Assembly: GCA_902569405.1 (NCBI GenBank)
Contig: CACFTX010000002.1
Coordinates: 62,001 to 126,000 of the forward strand
Direction: 5' to 3'
Length of the DNA: 64,000 nucleotides
From: an uncultured Pelagibacteraceae bacterium
GTDB lineage: Bacteria; Pseudomonadota; Alphaproteobacteria; Pelagibacterales; Pelagibacteraceae
A model generated the notes under the pieces. It saw nothing but the letters and a program-made list of their open reading frames with translations, had not been told where the DNA came from and did not search any database. A program made the position numbers and the translations under genes. Positions 10,123 through 17,405 of the stretch are shown here, piece after piece (position 1 is the first letter of the stretch; each line of letters begins with the position of its first letter).

Positions 10123-10884
10123 CTAATTTGAGCTTACTTCGTCCCAGTCACTATCGTCTTGGGTTTCGGTTATTTTTTCTGAATTTAATACTTTTTTCTG
10201 TCTATCTTGCAGGTATAAGCTTTTTATAGATGCATAAAAATCCATTGAATTTTCTTCCAGATTATCTATTGCGTCTAAATTTTTTGCTCTAAAGTCAACT
10301 CCTGTAGTCCCTTTAGATATATAGTAATCGGAATCTTTAAAATACTGAGTGTCATTTTTTACTGTAACGTTAAACCAAGGATCGCCCCCAATCATTCCAA
10401 TCACTGTTCCAGCTGCATCTCTAGCAGTAGAGGGACCAAGAATTGGTAAAACTAAATAGCATCCAGGTCCAGTTCCCATTGCCCCTAGTGTCTGTCCATA
10501 ATCTTCTTTTTCATATTTTTCAAAACCCATACCTTTAGCTACATCAAACATTCCTAATATTCCAACTGTTGAATTAATACCTAGTCTTGCCAGGTTTGTT
10601 GCTGCTTTACCCATGTCTCCTTGTAGAGCATTGTTTGGTATTGTAACCAGGTTTGAGAGGTTGTTAAGAAAGTTGCTAGTTACAGCTCTTATACCGTTTG
10701 GTAATTTTCTATAACCAATTGCAATTGGTCTTAAAATAGCTTTATCTAGACCCTGATTAAATTTAAAACTTGCTCTATTAAATCCTTCAGAGCAATCTTT
10801 AACATTTGTTGGATCGTTAGCATATGCACTTGCAGAAAAAGTCATACAAATGGTGACTAAAGATATAATCAAAATTTTTTTCAT
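10123..10884 (-). CDS. mlaA: MlaA/VacJ outer-membrane lipid-asymmetry protein
   Basis: Outer-membrane component that removes surface-exposed phospholipids and passes them to MlaC. The ATG at 10884 is chosen over one nine codons upstream because MKKILIISLVTICMTFSASAYA then forms a clean signal peptide. Family motifs follow: FNRASFKFNQGLDKAILRPIAIGY, ATNLARLGINSTVGILGMFDVA and DYGQTLGAMGTGPGCYLVLPILGPSTARD. E. coli MlaA is a lipoprotein, but here no lipobox Cys is at the cleavage point, and the mature protein seems to start after a type I site. With mlaC downstream it forms a two-gene operon. Confidence 0.93.
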   Translation of the reverse strand: MKKILIISLVTICMTFSASAYANDPTNVKDCSEGFNRASFKFNQGLDKAILRPIAIGYRKLPNGIRAVTSNFLNNLSNLVTIPNNALQGDMGKAATNLARLGINSTVGILGMFDVAKGMGFEKYEKEDYGQTLGAMGTGPGCYLVLPILGPSTARDAAGTVIGMIGGDPWFNVTVKNDTQYFKDSDYYISKGTTGVDFRAKNLDAIDNLEENSMDFYASIKSLYLQDRQKKVLNSEKITETQDDSDWDEVSSN

Positions 10885-10943
10885 TTTCACAAAGTATGTG
10901 TATAATAACATAATTTTTAATGCAAATTTAGCAATTAATAATT

Positions 10944-11660
10944 ATGCCTTTAAAAACAACAATAAACTACTCTCCAAATTTTAATACAAAAAAAAGAAGC
11001 AAAAAAACTATAAAATTTTTAATTTTTCATTATACCGGAATGACAAGTGAAAAAGGTGCAATTAGAAGACTAACAAATGTTCAATCTGAAGTTGCAAGTC
11101 ATTATTTGATTAAAAAGAGTGGAGAAATAGTTATTTTTGTACCTGATTTATATGTCGCTTGGCATGCTGGAGTTTCATCTTGGAAAAAATATAATTTTTT
11201 AAATCAAAATTCTATTGGGATAGAAATAAGTAATCCTGGTCACCAATTTGGTTACAAAAAATTTTCAAGAAAACAAATTAACTCTTTAATAAAATTAAGT
11301 AAATTTTTGATTAAAAAATATAAAATAAATAAAAAAAATATTTTAGGTCATTCTGATGTATCTCCTCTTAGGAAAAAAGATCCTGGTGAGAAATTTCCAT
11401 GGAAACATTTGGCAAAAAAGAACATAGGTTATTGGCATAATTTAAACGAAAAAATATTGATTAAATTTAGAAATATAAAATGCAACAAGATATTGAAGGA
11501 TAAATTTTTTACCTATTTATATAAAATTGGGTATTCTAAAAATTATAAGAAAAAAAATGAAAAACTCCTTATAAAAGCTTTTCAAAGAAGATTTAGACCT
11601 CAATTGATCAATGGTGTAATTGACCAAGAATGCATGTTAATAGGCAAAAACTTAGCATAG
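10944..11660 (+). CDS. N-acetylmuramoyl-L-alanine amidase, AmpD/AmiD (Amidase_2) family
   Basis: A zinc amidase that cleaves the lactyl-L-Ala bond of muropeptides. The probable Zn ligands are His29 (FHYTG), His136 (GHSDVSP) and Asp146 (KKDPGEKFPW), with Glu94 in GIEISN as a likely catalytic residue. Residues ~170-238 form a small helical tail resembling a peptidoglycan-binding domain (YLYKIGYS, AFQRRFRPQ, GVID). No signal peptide is visible, which favours a cytosolic, AmpD-like wall-recycling role over the envelope form. It is divergent from mlaA, with 59 bp between start codons. Confidence 0.9.
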   Translation: MPLKTTINYSPNFNTKKRSKKTIKFLIFHYTGMTSEKGAIRRLTNVQSEVASHYLIKKSGEIVIFVPDLYVAWHAGVSSWKKYNFLNQNSIGIEISNPGHQFGYKKFSRKQINSLIKLSKFLIKKYKINKKNILGHSDVSPLRKKDPGEKFPWKHLAKKNIGYWHNLNEKILIKFRNIKCNKILKDKFFTYLYKIGYSKNYKKKNEKLLIKAFQRRFRPQLINGVIDQECMLIGKNLA

Positions 11661-11708
11661 AAGTATACCTTTTATTTTCTTGAAAATTTAAAATTTAAGC
11701 ATATTTTA

Positions 11709-12074
11709 TGTCTGCCAGATAAACGACTTATCGCTTTAGATTATTTAAAGAGGAAAGTCCGGGCTCTACAAAGACGCAGTGCCAGGTAATGCCTGGCGGG
11801 GGAAACCCCAGGGATAGTGCCACAGAAAATAAACCGCCTCATCAAGGCAAGGGTGAAAAGGTGTGGTAAGAGCACACCGGCTATATTGGTAACAATTAGC
11901 GCATGGAAAACCCCACTGGGAGCAAGACTGAGTAGAGATGACATTGTTGAAAAACTAAAAGCTGTCTTTGGCTAGTCATCAGGGTTAGTTGCTTGAGCTT
12001 AAGAGTGATCTTAAGCCTAGATAAATGATAGGTTTAAATGACAGAACCCGGCTTATAGTTTATCTGGCATTTTT
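11709..12074 (+). ncRNA. rnpB: RNase P RNA, bacterial type A
   Basis: Catalytic RNA that removes tRNA 5' leaders. Conserved blocks are visible in order: the P1 strand (TGCCAGATAAAC), the core GAGGAAAGTCCGGGC, ACAGAA, GGTAAGAGCACACCG and the 3' core GACAGAACCCGGCTTATA. The 3' P1 strand GTTTATCTGGCA is the exact complement of the first and is followed by ATTTTT, the likely end of transcription. Ends are set by P1 pairing, to within a few bases. Confidence 0.96.
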
Positions 12075-12117
12075 ATTCACACCAGAAAAAGATTAAATAA
12101 TGATGTTCATGCTTTGA

Positions 12118-12152
12118 TTCATTCTTGAATCTAATTCGTTCTTTTTTTTCTT
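12118..12152 (+). terminator. Weak hairpin plus T-run after rnpB
   Basis: GATTCA (12118-12123) and TGAATC (12128-12133) form a 6-bp stem with a 4-base loop, followed after 7 bases by a T-rich run. It could be a back-up terminator separating rnpB from the mraZ operon. The stem is AT-rich and the gap to the T-run is long, so support is limited. Confidence 0.3.
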
Positions 12153-12186
12153 TAATTAGTTGTTTTAACCAAAAGTTGATCTGCAT

Positions 12187-12195
12187 TGTGGATAA
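12187..12195 (-). promoter_or_regulatory. Consensus DnaA-box 9-mer
   Basis: TGTGGATAA, the complement of TTATCCACA, lies 45 bp upstream of the predicted mraZ -35. It is an exact match to the classical DnaA box, but it is single. One such match in 64 kb of this composition is not surprising, so a regulatory role is only a possibility. Confidence 0.25.
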
Positions 12196-12239
12196 CTTAA
12201 AAGCCCAAAATATCAGAGCAAATTAGGTAAAATTAGATA

Positions 12240-12268
12240 TTGACGTGTAGGTTGAAAACCCATAATAT
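12240..12268 (+). promoter_or_regulatory. Predicted sigma-70 promoter of the mraZ/division operon
   Basis: TTGACG (12240-12245), a 17-base spacer and TAATAT (12263-12268) form the best -35/-10 pair seen in the window. The transcript would start near 12275, giving a ~36-base leader before mraZ ATG 12311. It overlaps the MraZ boxes. Confidence 0.6.
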
Positions 12269-12282
12269 CCCATATATTCCCA
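12259..12282 (-). promoter_or_regulatory. Three MraZ-type operator boxes (TGGGN direct repeats)
   Basis: Read on the minus strand, TGGGA, TGGGA and TGGGT occur exactly 10 bp apart, with 5-base spacers; on the plus strand CCCA is at 12259-12262, 12269-12272 and 12279-12282. This matches the repeat pattern bound by MraZ in E. coli. The boxes run from the -10 element across the predicted transcription start, the right place for autorepression of mraZ and the genes behind it. Two further GGGA units follow at 12288-12291 and 12296-12299, the latter near the ribosome binding site. Confidence 0.6.
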
Positions 12283-12310
12283 AATAAGGGAATAAGGGAA
12301 CTTATGAGAT

Positions 12311-12766
12311 ATGTTTTTATCGACGTACGAAAACAAACTGGACAAAAAAGGAAGGGTGTCTGTGCCTGCTAGCTTTAGATCGCACCTTTCAAGCTTAGGC
12401 TACAATGGAGTAGTTTGCTATCCATCATTTAATAATCAATCAATAGAAGCTTGGCCACAAGACAGAATAGAAAAAATTTCAAACACAATTGATGCTTTAA
12501 ATCCTTTTGAAGAAAAGAAAGATTATTTTGCAACATCAATACTTTCTGAAAGTATTAATTTACAATTTGATAGTGAAGGAAGAATTTCCTTAACACCAAA
12601 ACTATTAAAACATGCCAAAATTAAAAATAGCATGTTATTTGTTGGCCAAGGAAAGACGTTTCAAATTTGGGAGCCAACTGCATTTGAAAAATTTAAGGTC
12701 CAGGCAAGAAAAAAATCTAATATAAATCGAGCTAGCCTTAAATGGGAGGAGGCGAGCAAGAAATAA
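12311..12766 (+). CDS. mraZ: Transcriptional regulator MraZ
   Basis: DNA-binding regulator at the head of the division and wall cluster. Its 151 residues hold two SpoVT/AbrB-type half-domains, each with the family signature: LDKKGRVSVPASFR (residues ~10-23) and FDSEGRISLTPKLLKHA (~87-103). The first begins MFLSTYENKLD, a typical MraZ start. A predicted promoter and TGGGN boxes lie just upstream, so autoregulation is likely. Its stop codon TAA overlaps the ATG of a small ORF that precedes ftsZ. Confidence 0.96.
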   Translation: MFLSTYENKLDKKGRVSVPASFRSHLSSLGYNGVVCYPSFNNQSIEAWPQDRIEKISNTIDALNPFEEKKDYFATSILSESINLQFDSEGRISLTPKLLKHAKIKNSMLFVGQGKTFQIWEPTAFEKFKVQARKKSNINRASLKWEEASKK

Positions 12767-12954
12767 TGGGAAAGATGGAACAATATATTTTAATGCAAAA
12801 GATAGAAAGTAAACAATACAAATGTTTACTCATGATAGAAAAATGTGTCAAAGGTACTTGGGCATTTAATTTTTGGAATAACACTTTCGATAAGTTAGAA
12901 AAAAACTATAACTTAATAAAAAATGGAGGGGGGATAAATGACAATCAATTTTAA
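12766..12954 (+). CDS. Small unrecognised ORF between mraZ and ftsZ
   Basis: A 62-codon frame opens with an ATG that shares a base with the mraZ stop (TAATG), a coupling arrangement used throughout this cluster, and ends 17 bases inside ftsZ. The product ([19 protein letters not shown]...) is basic, with Trp and Phe in its middle ([10 protein letters not shown]), and has no recognisable domain or signal peptide. Without it, a 171-bp gap would stand in an otherwise gapless cluster. The alternative is an untranslated spacer carrying an ftsZ promoter. No function can be assigned. Confidence 0.35.
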   Translation: MGKMEQYILMQKIESKQYKCLLMIEKCVKGTWAFNFWNNTFDKLEKNYNLIKNGGGINDNQF

Positions 12955-14383
12955 AACACCAGATATAAGAGAATTGAAACCAAGAATATTAGTTCTTGGA
13001 GTTGGGGGAGCTGGAGGAAATGCAATTAACGGCATGATCGATGCTGGTCTACAAGGAGTTGAATTCATAGCAGTAAATACTGATGCTCAAGATTTAAAAC
13101 ATAGTAAAGCAAAACAAAAAATTCAAATAGGTTTAAACTTAACAAAAGGTTTGGGAGCTGGATCAAAATTAGACATTGGTCAAGCTGCTGCGGATGAATC
13201 TTTAAATGATATTGTGAATGTACTGCAAGGTGCAAATATGGTTTTTATAACAGCAGGAATGGGAGGCGGAACAGGAACTGGATCTGCTCATGTAATTGCA
13301 AGAGCAGCAAAAGAATTAAATATCTTAACAGTTGGAGTTATTACTTTACCATTCTTATATGAAGGACCTTCTAGAATGAGAAGAGCTCAACAAGGCTTAG
13401 AAGAGCTGAGAAAACATGTTGATACAATTATAGTTATACCAAATCAAAACCTATTTAAAGTTGCAAGTGAGCAAACAACTTTTGAAGAATCGTTTGAGCT
13501 TTCAAACCACGTTTTGCTTCATGGGGTTCAAAGTATAACCGACTTAATGGTAAGACCTGGTCTTATAAATTTAGATTTTGCAGATGTAGAACATGTTATG
13601 AGTTCGATGGGCAAAGCTATGATGGGAACAGGTGAAGCTGAAGGAGAAGGTAGAGCATCAAAAGCTGCCGAGATGGCAATAACTAACCAGTTAATTGACG
13701 ACTATACTTTAAAAGGAGCTAAAGGATTATTGGTTAATATTACCGGAGGAAAAGACCTTAAACTTTTTGAAGTTGATGAAGCTGTTAACAAAGTAAGAGC
13801 AGAGGTTGACCCAGAAGCAGAATTAATTATTGGAGCAATCACAGACCCTGCTCTTGAGGGCATTATGAGAGTTTCAATAGTTGCAACAGCGCTTGATGGA
13901 CAACAACCAGAGTCAAAATCGGTTATTAACATGGTTCACAGAATACAAAATAGAAACCCTGGCTACTCTGATTTTTCAAATATAAACAATTCAAATGCTT
14001 TTAATTTTTCAAATAGCATGGCAAACACAATGACAAGTGGAGCAAATGCATTAAAACTTGAAAATGAGGTTTTAACTGAAGAAGAAACATCATCTACTGG
14101 TTTAGTTGATGCGCATGTATTAAATTCAGAAGATACAAGTATTAATTCCAATACTGAAAATTATCAGCAAGAATCAATACTTCAAACATCAGTAGAAACG
14201 AAAGAAGAAACTAACGATGAACCTTCAAATGGTTTAGAAAATTTTGGAATTGAGGAAGAAACTCCAGATTTGTTTAATTCTAGAGAAGAAAGTTCAGTTA
14301 CTGAAATTATATCTTCAGAAAATGATGAAGAAAATGAAGATGATTTTGAAATACCCGCTTTTTTACGGAGACAAAAAAATTAA
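12938..14383 (+). CDS. ftsZ: Cell division GTPase FtsZ
   Basis: Tubulin homologue that builds the Z-ring. The GTP-binding motif GGGTGTG is at residues 109-115, the N-terminal nucleotide loop is [10 protein letters not shown] (~21-30), and the T7 loop NLDFADV is near residue 207. The conserved fold ends near residue 330, followed by a ~130-residue acidic linker and the C-terminal peptide [14 protein letters not shown], which normally docks onto FtsA or other tethers. The ribosome binding site GGAGGGGGG (12925-12933) is unusually strong for this region. The position directly after mraZ and ahead of rsmH is unusual; ftsZ normally follows ftsA at the far end. Confidence 0.98.
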   Translation: MTINFKTPDIRELKPRILVLGVGGAGGNAINGMIDAGLQGVEFIAVNTDAQDLKHSKAKQKIQIGLNLTKGLGAGSKLDIGQAAADESLNDIVNVLQGANMVFITAGMGGGTGTGSAHVIARAAKELNILTVGVITLPFLYEGPSRMRRAQQGLEELRKHVDTIIVIPNQNLFKVASEQTTFEESFELSNHVLLHGVQSITDLMVRPGLINLDFADVEHVMSSMGKAMMGTGEAEGEGRASKAAEMAITNQLIDDYTLKGAKGLLVNITGGKDLKLFEVDEAVNKVRAEVDPEAELIIGAITDPALEGIMRVSIVATALDGQQPESKSVINMVHRIQNRNPGYSDFSNINNSNAFNFSNSMANTMTSGANALKLENEVLTEEETSSTGLVDAHVLNSEDTSINSNTENYQQESILQTSVETKEETNDEPSNGLENFGIEEETPDLFNSREESSVTEIISSENDEENEDDFEIPAFLRRQKN

Positions 14384-14401
14384 TGGTCTTCGAAAAAACA
14401 A

Positions 14402-15412
14402 ATGTGTGCCATCATAATACCGGAAAAGCATATGCATTACCCGGTATTGCTAAATGAAATTATTAGCATTATTACCCCTCAATATGGTGGCACATTTGTT
14501 GACTGTACTTTTGGTCAAGGTGGTTATTCATCAAAAATTTTAGAATTTCCTAATACTAAAATAATTGCTCTAGATAGAGATAAAGATACATTAAAGAAAT
14601 CTTTAGATCTTAAAAGAAATTTTGAAAACAGATTTATATATAAAAATTTAAAATTTAGTCAGCTACAAAACTTAAAACTTAAAAATGAAAATATCAAAGC
14701 AGTTATGTTTGATCTAGGATTTTCATACACACAAATAAAAGATAAAAAAAAAGGACTTTCTTTTGATGTGAAGGGAGAATTAAATATGAAAATGGGGTTA
14801 AATGATTTTTCAGCCTCAGATGTAATTAATAAACTTGATGAAAAGGAATTAGAAAAAATATTTAAATTTTTTGGTGAAGAAAAGGAGAGCAAAAAAATTG
14901 CAAGCGCTATTGTTAAAAAAAGAAAAAAGCAAAAGATAAACACTGAAAATTTAGTACAAATAATTGAATCAAGTAAAAAAATAAAAAACTATAAAATACA
15001 CAGTGCAACAAAAGTTTTCCAAGCTCTTAGAATTTTTGTTAATAAAGAGATTAGTGAATTAATTTATGGACTTATAAATGCAACAAAGGTTTTGAAAAAG
15101 GATGGTATTATTGTTGTTGTTAGTTTTCATTCAATAGAAGATAAAATAGTTAAATATTTTTTTAAGGGTCTCTCTGAAACAAAAAGTGTTTCAAGATACA
15201 TGCCCAAAATTAACACTAAAAAAAACTTACTTAATGTTTTTTCAAAAAAACCTATTTTGCCTTCATCTAAAGAAATAAAAGAAAATCCTCCTTCTAGATC
15301 TGCAAAATTAAGATACGCCATTAAAAAGGAAGACTTTTATGAATTTGAAACCGATATTTTAGATAAATTTAAATACCTAATAGATATTGAGAATTATTCA
15401 AAAAAGTTATGA
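14402..15412 (+). CDS. rsmH: 16S rRNA (cytosine-1402-N4) methyltransferase RsmH (MraW)
   Basis: SAM-dependent methyltransferase acting on C1402 of 16S rRNA. The SAM-binding loop is [14 protein letters not shown] near residue 34, and the family motifs [22 protein letters not shown] and [13 protein letters not shown] follow. The start is ambiguous: ATG 14402 gives 336 aa, but homologues begin at HYPVLLNE, so ATG 14432 (residue 11) is equally likely. That internal ATG lies in the loop of a potential hairpin. The gene ends in an ATGA overlap with ftsL. Confidence 0.95.
   Translation: MCAIIIPEKHMHYPVLLNEIISIITPQYGGTFVDCTFGQGGYSSKILEFPNTKIIALDRDKDTLKKSLDLKRNFENRFIYKNLKFSQLQNLKLKNENIKAVMFDLGFSYTQIKDKKKGLSFDVKGELNMKMGLNDFSASDVINKLDEKELEKIFKFFGEEKESKKIASAIVKKRKKQKINTENLVQIIESSKKIKNYKIHSATKVFQALRIFVNKEISELIYGLINATKVLKKDGIIVVVSFHSIEDKIVKYFFKGLSETKSVSRYMPKINTKKNLLNVFSKKPILPSSKEIKENPPSRSAKLRYAIKKEDFYEFETDILDKFKYLIDIENYSKKL
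14416..14448 (+). promoter_or_regulatory. Inverted repeat around the internal rsmH start codon
   Basis: AATACCGG (14416-14423) and CCGGTATT (14441-14448) are perfect complements and enclose a 17-base loop with ATG 14432-14434 and the inner palindrome GCATATGC. Such a stem in the mRNA could limit access to that start. The GC content is high for this genome. The role is inferred from position only. Confidence 0.3.
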
Positions 15413-15717
15413 AAAAAATGTTTTTATTTTTTGTTGTTTTTTTTTTAATCATTGCAACAACTTTAATAAAAAATTCTACAAAAAAATTTGAAAATCAAAT
15501 TTTTACTACAAAAGAAAATATAAGTATTTTAAAAGGTAAATATGAACTAGTTCTACTAGATCATAATTACTTAACCAGCCCAATGAAATTGCTGGATTAT
15601 CAGTTTCAATACTTTGAAAAAGAACTATCGAAAACTGACATTAATGACATTAAAGAATTAATTGTAAAAAATGAAAAAATAATAATTCAAGATTTTAACA
15701 AATTAAATAATGAGTAG
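15409..15717 (+). CDS. ftsL: FtsL-like division protein
   Basis: A 102-residue bitopic membrane protein: a short cytoplasmic start, one transmembrane helix ([16 protein letters not shown], ~5-20), then a periplasmic coiled-coil-like segment with conserved [13 protein letters not shown]. FtsL links FtsQ/FtsB to FtsI and FtsW at the septum. Sequence conservation in this family is weak, so the assignment rests on topology, length and position between rsmH and ftsI, which it overlaps by 4 and 8 bases. Confidence 0.82.
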   Translation: MKKMFLFFVVFFLIIATTLIKNSTKKFENQIFTTKENISILKGKYELVLLDHNYLTSPMKLLDYQFQYFEKELSKTDINDIKELIVKNEKIIIQDFNKLNNE

Positions 15718-17401
15718 TGATAATTTTGAAAGAATAGTATTAGAAAATTACGAAAATGAATTTTCATATAAAAAAAATAAATCTAATCTAAACATCACAT
15801 TTAATAGAATCGCATTTATATTTTTTATTTTTTTAATTATCTGCACTATATATTCAATCAGAGTTTTATATTTAGGAAGCTTAAATTCCAAAATAAATGC
15901 AAATGTTACCTATCCAATTAAATCTAATTATAGGGCTGATATAGTTGATAATAAAGGAAATTTTTTAGTCAAATCCGTGAGAACAATAGATATAGGAATA
16001 AATCCCAATCTTGTTTTAGATAAAAAAAAACTACTTATAAATTTAAAGTTAATTTTTCCAAATAAAGATTTTACTCAAATTAAAAAAAAACTTTATAAGA
16101 AAAAATTTTTTTATCTAAAAAAAAAAATTAGCCAAGAAGAATATGAAAAAATTCGATTACTTGGAGAAAAATCTATTATTTCTGAAGAAAAGCTATCTAG
16201 AATTTATCCCCAAGAAAATTTGTTTAGTCATATTATTGGTCAAATAGATAACGAGAACACGGGAATTTCAGGGATTGAGAAATTTTTTGATTATGAATTA
16301 AAAACTAGAAAAGAACCTTTGGAACTAACAGTTGATATAGATATTCAATTTTTAGTCAGAGAAGAACTTTTAAAATTTCAAGATATCTTTAAAAGTAAAG
16401 GCAGTGCTGCAATTTTGATGAATGTTAACAATGGTAATGTAATCTCGATGGTTTCTTTACCCGATTTTAATTTAAATAAAAGACAAGAAATTAAGGATGT
16501 AAAATTTATTAATAGAGCCACAAAAGGAGTTTATGAACTTGGTTCTGTTTTTAAAACTTTTACTATCGCGGCCGGAATTAACGAAAAAAAAATAGAACCA
16601 GCTACAGAATTTAAAGATTTACCAAAAAGTATTACATGTGCTGGAAGGTCAATAAGAGAATATGATAATAAAATTCCGTCAGATCTCACCGCAGAAGAAA
16701 TTTTAATTAGATCAGGAAATATTGGATCTGTAAGAGTTGTGCAAAAAATAGGAATTGAAAAATTTAAATCTTTTTTAGAAAAAATTGGAGTTTTAAATAA
16801 AATTGAATTTGATATTGAAGAAGTTGGTCAACCAATATTGTTTAAATGGGGCAAATGTAAACTTGCCACATCATCTTTTGGACATGGAATAACTACTACA
16901 CCTCTACAACTAGCAAAAGGTTATGCAATTATAACTAACGGTGGATATGATATAAAACCAACATTAATTAAAAAAAAATACCCCAAAACAAGAGTTAAAA
17001 ACAAAATTTTAAATGAAGATGTGTCAGAAAAAATAAATCCAATTCTAAGAAAAATTGTATCTACCAAAGAAGGTACTGCAGGATTTGCTAATATAAAAGG
17101 GTATGACGTTGGGGGAAAAACAGGCACAGCACAAAAAACTTTAGAGGGTAGTTATTCAAAAGAGAAAGTAAATACTTTTGCAGCTATTTTTCCTACATCT
17201 AAACCAAAATATGTTTTAGTAGTTTTGTTAGATGAACCTAAACCAAATAAAGAATATATATACCACTACAAAGATGGATCGGGATGGAAATATAAGGGAA
17301 CGCCTTATAATACAGCAGGATGGACATCTGTTGAGGTTGCAGGCAAAATTATAGAGAAAATTGGACCTATTTTAGCCACAAAATATATCAAAGTTAATTA
17401 A
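15710..17401 (+). CDS. ftsI: Septal peptidoglycan transpeptidase FtsI (PBP3)
   Basis: Cross-links septal peptidoglycan. It has a cytoplasmic tail of ~30 residues, one transmembrane helix (~32-52), a pedestal domain and a penicillin-binding transpeptidase domain. Active-site motifs are SxxK at Ser279-Lys282 (GSVFKTF), SxN at Ser335-Asn337 (SGN) and KTG at 470-472. At 563 aa it has the usual length for a class B PBP. It overlaps ftsL by 8 bases and is followed after 4 bases by murE-murF. Confidence 0.97.
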   Translation: MSSDNFERIVLENYENEFSYKKNKSNLNITFNRIAFIFFIFLIICTIYSIRVLYLGSLNSKINANVTYPIKSNYRADIVDNKGNFLVKSVRTIDIGINPNLVLDKKKLLINLKLIFPNKDFTQIKKKLYKKKFFYLKKKISQEEYEKIRLLGEKSIISEEKLSRIYPQENLFSHIIGQIDNENTGISGIEKFFDYELKTRKEPLELTVDIDIQFLVREELLKFQDIFKSKGSAAILMNVNNGNVISMVSLPDFNLNKRQEIKDVKFINRATKGVYELGSVFKTFTIAAGINEKKIEPATEFKDLPKSITCAGRSIREYDNKIPSDLTAEEILIRSGNIGSVRVVQKIGIEKFKSFLEKIGVLNKIEFDIEEVGQPILFKWGKCKLATSSFGHGITTTPLQLAKGYAIITNGGYDIKPTLIKKKYPKTRVKNKILNEDVSEKINPILRKIVSTKEGTAGFANIKGYDVGGKTGTAQKTLEGSYSKEKVNTFAAIFPTSKPKYVLVVLLDEPKPNKEYIYHYKDGSGWKYKGTPYNTAGWTSVEVAGKIIEKIGPILATKYIKVN

Positions 17402-17405
17402 GCTC

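Noticed and set aside
11741..11944. 67-codon open frame on the minus strand inside rnpB
   Set aside because: It lies fully within the conserved RNase P RNA and has no ribosome binding site or recognisable product.
12742..12765. Upstream ATG 12742 for the small ORF between mraZ and ftsZ
   Set aside because: It lies inside mraZ; the ATG at 12766 that overlaps the mraZ stop fits the coupling pattern of this cluster better.
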